A DNA stretch of 64,000 bases from Paracyclopina nana (Eukaryota; Arthropoda; Copepoda; Cyclopoida; Cyclopettidae). The notes under the pieces are model-generated. The model did not search any database and was not told the origin of the DNA. It saw only the letters and a program-made list of their open reading frames with translations. Made by a program: the position numbers and the translations under genes. Below, one piece after another: positions 46,261-58,530 of this stretch. Each line of letters opens with the position of its first letter. Position 1 is the first letter of the stretch. The stretch lies in NCBI GenBank assembly GCA_019096065.1, contig JAGUCH010000005.1:2046001-2110000 (forward strand). Direction: 5' to 3'.

Positions 46261-47917
46261 TTAAGCTTTCTGGGCGACTTCATTGAATATTTTCTCTTGC
46301 AAAACTGCAAGTACCCTTTCAGATGTCAGCCTTCGTAAAGGCTTGTTCACGATGAAATCTTCTCTGCACTGAGGACAATATCTCAAGCAAGGGTCATCCA
46401 GGCAGACGGAGCAAATAAAATGATCATTGGAGCACGCGTAAATTTTCCTTGGAAAAAGCATGCTTTCAAAGCAGACGGGGCAATCAAATTCAGCCGACAA
46501 TGAATTGACGGCTCCTTGCTGCTGCTCAATTGTCAGGTCCAATTTTTCTTCCTCTCCATTTGGTTTGCCATAAACGCTAGATCGGAAGTTTTGCTTCAAC
46601 AAAATTACAATGTTCCTCTTGTACACCTCCAAGTTGTTGTTGACAACTTCTTTCCTTCCTCTTTGGAGGCTTCTGGATCCCAACTCCCTTGGAGCTCAAG
46701 GTACCTTTCAATAGGTACAACAACATCAACTTTGCTTGCATACAGCTTCTTCAACTTTCTATGCAAAATCTCCACTACTCCAGGCTGGTTGTGTTCCACT
46801 GCTAGAATCAGTGAAGAAATATCCGGCTTGCCATATCTTAGAAGAACTCTGGTGATTGGGGGCGAATTCTGCTGGATTGCCATATCCAACGGATTCAAAC
46901 CATCCCCATTCCTCAAGTTGTAGTTGATTTGAGTCTTGAATCTGGACAGCAGAATTTGCACAACGGGCAAGTGGTTGCCAACAACTGCCAAATGAAGGGC
47001 AGAGAACCCCATCAGCTTCTTCTCATTGATGTCAATTTCATTGGCATATTTGTCGACGATTTTCCTCACAAGATTCTTGTGGCCATAGAAGCAAGCATGC
47101 CACAGCCATTTGGAATCAAGGAGCAGCTCTCCGGATCCAATCAATGGCTTTCGCATCGAGCATTTCCTCTTTGGCTCCTTCTTGGTGAGTGGCTGAATAG
47201 TTGCGTAAATATACACCAAGCTGGCCCACAAAATGATATTGGCAACATCCGCAAGACCGGACCACTCTCCGTCGATATCGATCAAGTTCTTCACAAAAAC
47301 CATGGTCTGCAACAAGGCGGTTTCCAAAATGTGGAAGAGAGTTGGATTGGTGCAATTAAAGCCGAAGCCATGGTAAAACTCGAGAAGTGTCACATCGGTC
47401 ATAGTGGAGCAGTACTTGAGGAATCCAACAACAAGGACGATTTCGAAAAATATGATCCCGAATAATAGTCTCAGGGATCCTTTTGACTGCTTCCAAACGC
47501 CGTAAGATGCCAAGACAGCCAGAAATCCTTCCATGAACTCCTGCAGACACGTGTGAATAACGACGGGCTTCGTTGCTCTAAAAGGAAAGAAAAAACATAA
47601 TAGAGTATATGAAGGTGCATGATAGGCAAATCTTTATAACTAAGGGTACTTAAAGTGACATACTTAGAGAAGTCCCGTATTCTTTGAGAGAGAGATCCGA
47701 TTTCAGGAGTCAGCTCCACAATCTTCGTCTCGTAGTCGTCATCAGCAGTGACCTTGAACCTTTTTTGGATGCTTTGGAAGTTCTCCATCACGACTGCCTG
47801 GTCACTTTCAATCTTGAGCAACTTGGCCAGGCTTCCGAGGCTGATGATGAGGACGTACGAGTTCTTGAGGACGCAAGCCAACGTCACAGCCAAAGTTGCA
47901 TAGCTCAAGAGCTTCAT
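46261..47917 (-). CDS. Multi-pass membrane protein with ankyrin-like repeats and C-terminal RING finger (frame interrupted)
   Basis: Exon 1 is 47917-47664 and exon 2 starts at 47577; the 86-base intron is phase 2. The N-terminus is hydrophobic (YATLAVTLACVL). Further hydrophobic segments are LLFGIIFFEIVLVVGFL and IILWASLVYIYATI. Then come ankyrin-like repeats (LMGFSALHLAVVGNHLPVVQILL; GLNPLDMAIQQNSPPITRVLL) and a C3HC4-type RING (CPVCFESM...CSNDHFICSVCLDDPCLRYCPQC) near the C-terminus. The frame changes once near 46640-46650: the ankyrin part stops at 46605, while the RING part is open one frame over with overlapping sequence. One base missing from the short A run there would explain it. Likely a membrane-bound E3 ubiquitin ligase; no named family recognised. 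Confidence 0.78.
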
Positions 47918-48291
47918 TATGAGTCACTATCACGAGGTCTTCCTTGAGGAGTTCCACTATCAAATTAAGATTGATATCAGCTGATTGCGCGCGTCTCTGC
48001 ACTCGGATATGTTTATAGACAACGTCACTGATACTGGTCCTCAAATGACACCAGTACGCTAATTTTTTTTTATAGTTCAGCCACTTTTATCCTTTAAAAG
48101 CGGAAAACATGAATAAGGAGGAGCATTGAACCGGTTTTTTCTTGTATGGGTACTTCTTCATAAAATGGACTTAGTGACTTTTGAGTGTTCGGCTTTTTTG
48201 TTAAAGCTAACGATGCATTTTGGCAGACTGCAAAAACGTCGAGTGAAAAAAGGGCTGGTGTCAACGGAGCATTAAGAGCAAAATATGACGA

Positions 48292-49065
48292 TTACGTAGT
48301 TTCTTGAGTGTGATGATACTGAATGATCTCGTCGATTTCCACCTGGAAATTCTCTCTTTGAGGAAACCTAGGGCTGACCTTAATATCGCTTATGACAAAG
48401 CTGGATAGAGAATCATGGCTTTTGCTTTCGGAAAGCAAGCTTTCTCCCTCAGTTACGTAATCCTCGTCTCGATCCGGATTCGATGCAATTACAGTCAACT
48501 TTTCTCCGGAATCTTCAAGGACTTTTTCGTATTTTGCCTACGTACAAATAAAATTGGAGTAAAAATATGCAATTTTCTTTGGAATTACCTTAGAGACATT
48601 TCTGACGCCATTTCCAGAGGGCTGAGAGACGTAAATTGTCTCGTAAATGTTGGACCAAGTTTCGACTTCTTTGTTTCGCTTCTTTCGAGAATACGCCTCG
48701 ATTTTTCGGTCGATCCGGATCTTGCTCAAATTTTGCGATATGCCTGGATCTAATGAAGATTCGTGGCTTTTCGTGGATTCTGGAACTTGAGGCAATCCTG
48801 CCGATTCCGGAGCTGAGTCAACTGCGCCCGAAGAATTTTCGAGAATCGGTTTGTCTACTCTTTTGGCCGTCAGAACTGAGACGGAATTTTCCTGCTCAAC
48901 TTGGAGCTGAATCTCGCATAGCTCAGTCGAATTTTTCGCCAGTGTCAACACGAATTGTGCTTCTCCATTTTGGCCTTTATCTTCACCCGGGCCTCGATTT
49001 TCGGCCTTTGCGAGGCTCAAAGAGAAATCACCGTGGCGAAACAGTAAGTTGTTTATTTCTGTCAT
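48292..49065 (-). CDS. Hypothetical protein, two exons
   Basis: Exons 49065-48589 and 48537-48292 join across a 51-base phase-0 intron (AAG|GTAATT ... GTAG|GCAAAA) to give 240 aa. The N-terminus (MTEINNLLFRHGDFSLSLAKAEN) looks like the start of a folded domain with alternating hydrophobic strands. The rest is Ser/Glu/Lys-rich and probably disordered. No transmembrane segment or known motif. It lies about 375 bp upstream of, and on the same strand as, the RING-finger gene. Function unknown. Confidence 0.65.
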
Positions 49066-49129
49066 TCTCCGGGTTAACGCGATGCGATTTGACGGATTTT
49101 TCTCAATTGAGTCAATTTTAGAATATTTA

Positions 49130-52100
49130 TCTTTAGGGAGAAAGTCTGACTCAAATCTTCAAATGAAATTCAAAAACTATCTGGTATCGTGAATGTGAAG
49201 TCTTATCTTATAAAAACTTTTAATGAGTTGTGTTCTTTCATGCTTTCTTTACAATTTTACGAAAGTTTTGAAAGATCCTATTAGAAACTGGGAGTCCTTT
49301 GAGAATTTTTCAAATTATGGAAATCGGCTTCATAAGTGGAGAGGAAAGAAACTTTGGTGCATTGAATTTGGTGAAAATACGTGGGAATCTGCATGCATGC
49401 AGCTTTTCAATAATTGTGCTTATTGTTGATTGGAAACATTGTCCATTTGATATTTACTGCGTATACTGGAAGGCATATCATCAGCCAAAAGTATATGGAA
49501 ATCCGTGGCCATTCACATTTCATGCCATAAAACTCAATTAGGGAATATTGCATGCATTTTCTCCAGGAATGCTTACCTGAGTTATAACTTTCTTTTATTC
49601 AAAAATGACACATTGCTTAGGTTTTGAATTTTGAATCCTAGAGTAGCTTTAGGTAGCTGAAAGCTTTTATTTGCTTTGCTGTTGTCAGACGCGTCAAAAC
49701 GCATCAAAGCACGTGGGTGTGCCAAATGAAGATGATCCCGAATTTGGGCATGCATCTCCAATCAAAATTGAGTCAAAACTTTTGCCATGGGCCTTTAAAT
49801 AACACGGAAATTCAACTGTCATTTGCATCAAATGTTTTCATCGTCAACTTCCTTATTTGGCTAAGTTGACCTAAAAAATAGTATCATGTTTCATTGCATC
49901 CCATCTGTCATTACTAGCAAAGCGAAAAAGAGGCGCCATTTTGGACTTTTTATCTAATTATCGTGGCTAATTGGCACTGCACCTTTTTGATTTCACATTT
50001 GATTGAGCCCATGGCATTTCACGATAGTCCTTAATTTCAAAGCAGTTCAATTTATTGGCCTTGAATCTGTCATCATTTGATCATCATTCGGTCTAAAAAT
50101 CTAAGCATGTCAGCCTTTTTTTGCATCGTGCAACTAGTCAATCAATTATTTTTATTGGTCAGATAAGCATCGTGATGATTTTTTAGGCCGGCCAAAATGT
50201 ATGGCTCTTTTTCTTTTTCAGTGCCAAAAGCTCTTGACCATTGTTTTACAATAAATTTGTCAGCCGATCCATTTCACTTGTCATGACACGTCTTGACGTA
50301 TTTTTGTCACTGTAGTATTGTTCTACCCTAATACTGTTGCCAAAATTGATTCTCAAGTCCTAAATATATCTTATATAGCTGAAATAGAATTATAAAAGAT
50401 ACTTTCAACATATGGGGGTTCGCATTCTATATCTTGTGAGACAGTAAAAATTTTCATGACCAGTTTTAGTGCCAAATGAATGTGCTTCTTAGTGAAAGTT
50501 GATTTTCACTAACCAGTTTTGGAGCAAACTTCACTAATAATTATTGGATCCATGCTTGCCACCTGGAGGAGGTTAATCATGCTGCTATTTCAATTTTCAA
50601 TAATCAATATTTTAAGTGCTTGGCAGTGACTTTGTCAAAATTGTGGCATATTTGTCTTCCACCTTTGGGCATTTTTTCCATGAAACTGCCTGCCACCTGG
50701 TCAGCTAGCTGCTGCTGTTAATGGGAACAGAAACTTGATTTTGCCTGGCCAAGGTCAGTATTTGACTTGGGTCCTCCCTTGAGGCTTCGCTGGACCACAA
50801 GAAAGAAATTTGCTTCAAAAAATACCGGTAAGTACGCTTTTTAATGGCTTTACTTCATTTTTTTTCAAGACTGATGGAACATTTTGGAGGTAGTTGAGGT
50901 CCAAATTTGGCGCTTTTTAAGTGGACGCCCAAAATAAAAGATGTGGTAACACAAAAATGTCAGCAACAGCCAGAGGTCTGTTGAGAAATGGCGTGTTGAT
51001 TTGACTGGAATTTGAAAAGTGCAGCCATGTTCAAGGTAAAACTTTGAGCGACTTTTTTGATACCTCCATTCCTCATCTTTTTTCCTTGATTTGTCTTTTT
51101 TCATCTCCTTCTTCTCGTACATTTTTCTCAATAAAATAGCCTGAAGGAGGGTCATGCTGATCAAGATAAAGGCTAGAATGTGTAGTATTTGAGGAAATTT
51201 GTTTCCCATTCAAACAGAAAAAAGTTGGGCTCTATGCACCAAGTCAGGGTATTCTATGGTAATTTCCTGCCACATTTTTCAAATGCCATGGCTTTGTCAG
51301 CCATCTATTTGTCTTGCATGTAGATACAATTATCCTGGTGTGCAATGATGCTAATAACCACTTTTCTATTTCACTAGTCTTCAGACTAAGTTGCTTTGAA
51401 GCCTTCTGCAAAAAAGCTCATAAAAGTCAAGTCTTCTGAATTATGCTCAAGTCTTCATTTTGCATATAGCTTTGAAATGTTGAGCATGAATAAAGAGTGG
51501 GCAATTTTCATAACTTGGAAAAAAATACTTATCAGCATACTTTTTGTCTTGAAATGTCTACTTATAGGCTTCCAGCATTACATCTTTATCTTATAAGGTT
51601 GATCTTTAAAACAGAAGGATAATGATGGGTTGGTTTTGTAGAACAAAGAGAAGCATTAATCTTCCAAAAAAGTTAGCCAAACTTTAAAGGCTTCTTCTGC
51701 TAGTTTTATATAGAGTGCAAATTCTTGCTTTTTGAAATGGATTTCTGGTGTTTCTCAAGTATCTTCTGGAATTATCCTGGACATGGTGAATCTCAAGTTC
51801 AAGAAGTCGCCTCTTTTTTCAAAGATTTCTCAATACGGTAGTGAATTCTTTTGAAGTGATTTTTCAATTAACCAAGCTAGCTTGGTAAAATTATACCGTT
51901 GAAGCAATTTTGTGGAAAAAGCAATTGTATTTTGCAAAAGTTCCAGATCCACGTTAAGTACTAAGTACATCTGCATCGGTTACTGCGTGGGTTTTTTGCT
52001 CCCAAAATGAAATCAGGTCATGGTCAGAATTTGGTCTTTTCAAAAGGGAGGGGAGGATGTGTTTCAGTGGGATAATTGCAGCAGCACCTTCAGACCTACC

Positions 52101-52928
52101 ACCTTGCATTCAATGTTCTACAATTTTACACTTTGGGCTCTCTTTGTCCTTGAAAATGTCTCAATTCCACAGACATCATTCATATTCTCTATGAGCAAGC
52201 ATGAGCTGGTCAAGCCTTAACAAGAAAGAAAATATATCCCTTCAGGTGAAAATGAGATTCAAGGCAAGCTCGGCATACAAAAAGAACTGACTCAAGTTAG
52301 GCGTTCATAATGCATCATGATTCAAATTTCTTTCATAATCTGCTAGCTCTTGGGGTCTCTTCAATCACCATGACTTTGACTGCTTTAGTAAAATTTATGG
52401 AAAATTGAGCAATCTCCTTTTAAAACTGTAACATTCTGGTGAATATGCCATGCAAACCAGGTTAGCTAACAACAATGGTTAGTTCAAAAATGCTCGAGAC
52501 ATTTTCTTATATAGCCCAGATTCACAGGAATCCAGTCCATTTTTTCACGATGGTATGCAGACCAAGAACTTCCTACTAAAAAACCTTGAATTTTCATCAG
52601 GTTTTTTTTATCAACCAAATTTCTTTCCATACAACACTTCCATTTAAAGTCATAACAAGTTTTGAAAACTGCCCTTTCTTTTGGCTTATACAAGTATATA
52701 CTCAGCTTTCAAGGACTACTTTATAACACTGTTCTTTCATATAGCCATGATTTTGTATCCCTGATCTGGTTGCCTCTTTTTCAAAGCTAAGGGTCAGTTG
52801 GTTCCTAAGTGAAGCTGCCTAGGACTTTTTGACCACAGAGGCAGACATTCAGACAGCTACAGTTCTTTGATCTCTTCTGCCATAAAGCCCAAAAAGGGGA
52901 TGCACAAACATTTCTGAACCGAAACTAG
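49130..52928. other. AT-rich region without a supported gene
   Basis: Mostly low-complexity AT-rich DNA. One weak minus-strand candidate at 50865-51209 is listed separately. Confidence 0.4.
50865..51209 (-). CDS. Possible small membrane-anchored protein (weak)
   Basis: 114 codons from an ATG. The N-terminus has a hydrophobic signal-anchor-like segment (ILHILAFILISMTLLQAILL) followed by a Lys/Glu-rich stretch. No homologue is recognised, and the C-terminal half looks random. It may be chance in AT-rich DNA. Confidence 0.2.
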   Translation of the reverse strand: MGNKFPQILHILAFILISMTLLQAILLRKMYEKKEMKKDKSRKKDEEWRYQKSRSKFYLEHGCTFQIPVKSTRHFSTDLWLLLTFLCYHIFYFGRPLKKRQIWTSTTSKMFHQS

Positions 52929-53102
52929 TAGGGCGTTCTCATATCGCAGTTTGGTCTAACCAAAACTGATTTTAGTTAAACCACGCTGATACTGGTTAAA
53001 CTAAACACTACAAGAATGCTGACTTTTGTCCGGACAAAAGTCAATTTGGTCTAACCAGTATCAGTTTTGGTTAAGCTAAAATGCAATATGAGAACGCCCT
53101 AG
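52929..53102. mobile_element. TA-flanked MITE
   Basis: About 170 bp with terminal inverted repeats GGGCGTTCTCATAT(C/T)GCA, flanked by TA on both sides, as in Tc1/mariner-type insertions. Inside lie further inverted segments (TTGGTCTAACCA copies) and a perfect 22-bp palindrome at 53021-53042. No coding capacity, so mobilised in trans if at all. Confidence 0.82.
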
Positions 53103-54294
53103 TTTGATAGCCCTTGATATGTGTTGGCTGGGATCTCATTTTTTATTGAAGCTGCTAAAAATGTCTGCAGCACAAAATGCTTGACAAATCTCAGTTGTAA
53201 TGGCTTTGTTGATCAGCTGAACGTGCTGTCCAACCATATAATGTCAGAAAATTAGATGAACCATGATTAAAGATGAATTATTGTAGCCAGGTTTTTTTGA
53301 TGCTCTTCTCAGGCAATAAAATTATTAATGTTGGTATTTCAAAAAGATGATGCTATTGCATAATATCCAATTTGCTGGCAAGATACTATGTACCAGTTGT
53401 AACTGTTTTGTAAGACCATAAAGGCTTGTTGTTGCCTTTTATTTGCAAATTCTTTCAACAGTAATTTAAAGGGTCCATTTTCATTAGATGTGGTTGTTTG
53501 TTCGGTCACCTAGGTACTGTGGTTCCAAGACAATAAAAACCTTGTGGTTTCCTGACAAGAAGTGTGGCTGTTTTGACACTTTGAGTCCAGCTTCTGAATG
53601 CATTATAATTTTTGAAGCCCTTTTTGCGACATGCCGTGCCTTTTATATCAACTCTAATGCTTCTTAGCTTACCAATGCTAGTAATTTCTTTGTAATTGCC
53701 TTTTTTCTGCCATGATGGATGAATGCATGAAAATGATGAAAGTTGCAAAAGTTGAATGGGAACAGCCAAAAAGAAAATGAACTTGTCTGGACTTTTTGGT
53801 TGGTCATGTCTTTTGCGCGAGTATGTGAATGCAACGTACGTTTTTGCCGTAGGATATTTTCAAATTGGATTTCCTTGCAATTGGGCTCGTTCCATCGCTT
53901 TGACCTATAGTGACGCAATTTCTGCCCCTTTGGCCAGTATACTAAAGTAACAACCTTTCATGACCAGTTGAATTCACAGCATGAGGTGGAATTTTTTAAA
54001 GAATACCTTCTAATATTTCATGCCGTTGGTATTTTTCTGCTCTAATGCACTTGGTACTTGAGATATATCCAATTAGTAGCCAACTTTCACTTTTAATTTC
54101 ATGCTGTGGGTATTGAAGCTGATAAACTTTAGGAGTAATTGGTTGTAATTGGCCAAGCTTTTGAATGAATCAGCTTTTAAAAGCTAGAGGATGATGAGAG
54201 TGTTCTTAAAATCCTTTGTTTCAAGAAAATTGGATCATCACTTGTCTAACTTGAATTCCTGACAACTCTTTTTCGTCTTGCTAAAATATCTTAA

Positions 54295-54990
54295 GAGTCT
54301 ATGCAGGAGCCAGGTGGCAAATTCATGGTAAGCGAAAATTCTAGAATGAAATGACACCTATCCCAATAGTACCCCCATATAGTGGGATGATTAAGTTATT
54401 ATGCAACATGGGCTTAGAAATGCTCCTGGGCTGAGCTAGAGGCCAATTTTTGGACCTAGGTGAAAAATTGGCGATTTTTTGGCTCTTTTTACAAAGCATT
54501 AAAAATTCAATTGCTCCAGCTAGGCAAGGTTGATCAAAAAAAAATTTTTATCACTTGACTACTGGGTTATGAGGAGTTTTTTGGTAGCAAATTTTTTTCA
54601 CCAGGCTGATTGGTTTGTCAGCTGAAAGAGAAAATGCTCAAAACTGTTTTTATTAAGAAAACTTTTTTGCGGTCGATGGTTTTGGCATAAATCTTTGGCT
54701 CTCTGGAAAGCTCTGATCAAGCCTCACATTATGGCAGGTAGCCTAGGTTGAACTGACCCCATAGCCGCTGAGCTATTCAAGCTTGAATGTGGAAAAAATG
54801 AGTATTTTTTTTTCTAGTGCATTTAGGGACATTTTTACTTCATAAAATATTTTTTTTCATAAAATAAAAATTACTTAAATTGAAAAATGGAACAAAAAAT
54901 ATTAATGGTGTTTTGGATTTCTATCACTTAAATACATTACACAAGGCTTGGTACCCCTAGCAATAAGAATAGAATAAGTTAAACAGAGAG
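54295..54990 (+). repeat. Left inverted arm of the foldback element
   Basis: 696 bp, the exact reverse counterpart of 57144-57840 apart from one homopolymer length difference seen. Confidence 0.9.
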
Positions 54991-55619
54991 TGCTTTAAAA
55001 GTGGCCCCAATGGCTCCATTTTTTGAAAAGACATAACCCAGGCATCCAATTTGATTTGATGCCAGTTCCTGGTACTGCCACAGATACATGTTGCTACAAA
55101 ACACATACCTCACACTTCTCGCAAAATGCACTGTACCTGGAGCCATTATTATGGCATACAATTGCATTTTGTAGCACCAAGTACAATCTGCCTTGACAGT
55201 ATTTTCAGAGATGATCTGTTGCAGTAGTTCCAAATTTGATGCATTCTGGTAGTACCAGGTAAGATACCACATTGGATCATTAATGCACAAGTTAGATCAC
55301 AAATGGAACATATAGCCTTGGATCAACAATGAATTGTATGTGGATAGACTATTATGAACCAGACTTGGATCGACAAAATTAATCATCCTTGGATCACCTA
55401 CAAGAGCAAGGTCTTTGATAAACCAGAACTGACTACATTTACAAGCTCTTCCCAATAGAAGGCTAAGAAGCTTACTTAACTTGGTGACCCAAGCCAACTT
55501 TGAAAGTCTTGCTATGTCACCCAAGCCTAGCTGGGAATGTCCTGGCCACCCAACCTTTGTAGATAATATTCCCCAGTAGTATCAGTACATTTTCACAGTA
55601 GATCCAAGGACAATGTAAC

Positions 55620-55727
55620 AATACTGTCCTGATGACGAGTCCATATAGGGTTTTTCGCTCATGAGTAGTCAAATGAAAGAACGAATGAGCGAAAAACCCT
55701 ATATGGACGAGTCATCAGGACAGTATT
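55620..55727. repeat. 108-bp hairpin inside the foldback element
   Basis: Arms of 44 bases (55620-55663 and 55684-55727) pair almost perfectly (GAG against CTC is the only mismatch block), with a 20-base loop. MITE-like, or able to give a hairpin RNA. Confidence 0.85.
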
Positions 55728-56124
55728 GACATTTTTGTCAACTTCGTGATGGTTAAAAGTCCCAATAGTACTGTTTAATGATAAAAATTGATTAATTTAC
55801 CTATTATATCGGCCTTAAAAAAGATGCTCGTTTGCAGGTAAAACTTTGCGGTCAATTGCGCAAAAGCTCAGCACTTGCAGTGCATCCAGATATTAAGGGG
55901 AATATTTCGCCAGAATTTTTTCAAAAAGGACCAAAATGACGAATTTGGCTTTTTAGAAAGATCAATAAAAGTTTTTTTTGCATTTTTGCAAAGAAGGTTC
56001 GAAAGAAATTGAATTTTGTAGACTTTTCTTAAATAAAAGATCTTTGGAAGACTTTTTTTCAAATGATAATGTTTTAGAAGACTGTTTTTATTATTAGGAG
56101 TTATTAGGAAGACTTTCCTAGAGT

Positions 56125-56298
56125 GGAAAAAGCTAAGCAAAGGTAAAATTAGCTAAGCAAAGGTAAAAATTATGCAACGCTCAACATTCACAAAAAGTAG
56201 CTACTTTGCTTGAAATGTTGAGCATTTGCTTAGCTATTTTTACCTTAGCTTAGCTATTTTCACCTTAGCTTAGCTTTTTCCGGCAATATGAGAACGGC
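56125..56298. repeat. Inverted repeat with an end like the 52.9-kb MITE
   Basis: Arms 56125-56188 and 56214-56281 are imperfect inverted copies built from GCTAAGCAAAGG-type units. The right end continues GCAATATGAGAACGGCCTA, nearly the same as the terminal repeat of the MITE at 52929-53102. This is probably a related, damaged MITE; its matching left tip is missing. Confidence 0.65.
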
Positions 56299-56339
56299 CT
56301 ATTATATAATATATGCCAGAATGTGCTTTGAACCAATGA

Positions 56340-56411
56340 AACTCTGATAGTAAATTGGGAAAGAGCAGGCCTTTCACTCAACCGACCCAGGTTCGAATCC
56401 CGGTGAAGTCT
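56340..56411 (+). other. tRNA-like 3' half (SINE or tRNA relic)
   Basis: GGTTCGAATCCCGG is a good B box with T-arm, and CCTTTCAC upstream resembles an anticodon loop. The matching 5' acceptor strand for TGAAGTC is absent and the T stem has a mismatch, so this is not a functional tRNA. A tRNA-derived SINE fragment is likely. Confidence 0.45.
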
Positions 56412-57143
56412 TTTTTTAATTGAAGAAGTACTCTCAAGTTGCCAACTGTACAATAATGAGCATTATTTCTTCACATGTGACGAAAAAATCCATTATTGTA
56501 CGGTGGATGCGAGCGCACGCCAAATCTCAGCAAAATACAGGGATTTTCGCTTCACTGCCGTATGTATTGAACCCACCGCCAAGCTGACAAAAATGAGTTT
56601 TTCTGCTATTCTATCCATTTACAGTTTCTTTTAGCAGACCCAGGTCCTTCTCAGTCACAGCAAATGATAAAAGTATTGTCCCATCTTATCAATCCAAGGA
56701 CTATGTGCCAATCAAGCGACTTTCTGTTGCAGTCTATCCAGGGACAGTATGTTCTACCCAATCTTAGTACAGCCACAAGACAAATGTGAGTTAGCTCAAA
56801 AGCGTAGACCAAGTTCATAGAATGGACAGTCTATTCAACTAAAAATGAATAACAATTGTCTCCAAATTCAATAGCTTAGCTATGTTTTTTGGCTTCCTTA
56901 CTTCATTTGAATTGATTTGATAGTCATTAACATAGATTTTTTAATTGAATTTCTAAAACTGACACGAATGCATGACACAAAGTGGACATTAATGAAAGAC
57001 TTGAGCTCAAAAGTCTAGATCATCAAGGTTTATGGAAGATACCATAGATTATTATGACCATAGAAATACATCCAACAAAATTAGAAGTGGGTCCACAAAA
57101 AATGGTGGCCTCTGGGGCCATTTTGAAACCAATTTTTCAACTT

Positions 57144-57840
57144 CTCTCAGTTTAACTTATTCTATTCTTATTGCTAGGGGTACCAAGCCTTGTGTAATGT
57201 ATTTAAGTGATAGAAATCCAAAACACCATTAATATTTTTTGTTCCATTTTTCAATTTAAGTAATTTTTATTTTATGAAAAAAAATATTTTATGAAGTAAA
57301 AATGTCCCTAAATGCACTAGAAAAAAAAAATACTCATTTTTTCCACATTCAAGCTTGAATAGCTCAGCGGCTATGGGGTCAGTTCAACCTAGGCTACCTG
57401 CCATAATGTGAGGCTTGATCAGAGCTTTCCAGAGAGCCAAAGATTTATGCCAAAACCATCGACCGCAAAAAAGTTTTCTTAATAAAAACAGTTTTGAGCA
57501 TTTTCTCTTTCAGCTGACAAACCAATCAGCCTGGTGAAAAAAATTTGCTACCAAAAAACTCCTCATAACCCAGTAGTCAAGTGATAAAAATTTTTTTTTG
57601 ATCAACCTTGCCTAGCTGGAGCAATTGAATTTTTAATGCTTTGTAAAAAGAGCCAAAAAATCGCCAATTTTTCACCTAGGTCCAAAAATTGGCCTCTAGC
57701 TCAGCCCAGGAGCATTTCTAAGCCCATGTTGCATAATAACTTAATCATCCCACTATATGGGGGTACTATTGGGATAGGTGTCATTTCATTCTAGAATTTT
57801 CGCTTACCATGAATTTGCCACCTGGCTCCTGCATAGACTC
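57144..57840 (-). repeat. Right inverted arm of the foldback element
   Basis: 697 bp, inverted copy of 54295-54990. The inner part beyond about 57144 no longer matches. Confidence 0.9.
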
Positions 57841-58115
57841 TTAATTGCAAGCTGATTATGCCTTGAGACACTCCTTCTTTTTTTGGGCATTTTGCACCAA
57901 TAACAGTCGACCTCCTTCTTCATTTTATTGGGGCCAATTAGTAGCCTAATTACATGGCTTGTACACATTTGCCAAGTCTTCTGAGGCCTTGTCATCAGAG
58001 CTGTCAGAGAAAATAGTAACCAATAAGGCTAGGTCAACAACAATCTATAAGGTGAAAACGAGATCAGAAAGAAAGTTTGCCCCACTAAGTGTTCGAACTT
58101 ACTTTCAGTTGGTGG

Positions 58116-58379
58116 TAAGTTGAAAATAAGTTGACATTTGTAAGCCTTAAAACCAAGTTTTTGTAGTAGCAATAAGTGACATATCATTTGGTTGTATAAG
58201 TCAATGATAAGTTGGCACTGAATCAATGAAGTGAATACACGCATGCCATTAAAAGTCATTTATAATTTGGTTTTTCAAATTACTGTAAGTTGCCCAATAA
58301 CACTACAGATTATTTAGGAGCAACTTGATAAGGCGGTTATAAGTTGCTTATTGTCTAGTCGATTCTAAAAAATAAGTTG
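58116..58379 (+). repeat. Subterminal TAAGTTG repeats
   Basis: TAAGTTG at 58116, 58127, 58208, 58286, 58340 and 58373, all in one orientation, with further near-matches. Spaced subterminal motifs of this kind bind the element's own DNA-binding protein in known CACTA transposons. Confidence 0.7.
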
Positions 58380-58530
58380 CTCGAAAAAAACAGTCATTTT
58401 TAAAATTTCCTTTAAAAATGTTTATTGTGTTGTTTTAAATATTTAAGACAATTCATAAGAAATATTGCAATGCATTAAATGATATTGGCTTATCAGCTCA
58501 TTGTTATCATGAATAATAGTAATTTTCAAT

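Larger units (their letters stand above)
54291..57844. mobile_element. Foldback element with about 696-bp inverted arms and TTAA flanks
   Basis: Arms at 54295-54990 and 57144-57840 are inverted copies. By eye they differ only by a T/A-run length (9 against 10) until they diverge at the inner ends. The outer tips read TTAA-GAGTCTATGCAGG and its complement, so TTAA is probably a target-site duplication as in piggyBac-type insertions. TTAA is its own complement, so it could also be part of the arm. The 2.15-kb centre has no transposase frame. It contains two smaller hairpins and a tRNA-like fragment. Non-autonomous by appearance. Confidence 0.85.

Noticed and set aside
46929..47465. 178-codon plus-strand frame
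   Set aside because: Opposite the ankyrin/RING gene, no recognisable protein features.
56340..56411. Functional tRNA gene
   Set aside because: B box is good, but the 5' acceptor strand is missing and the T stem has a mismatch; kept only as a tRNA-like relic.
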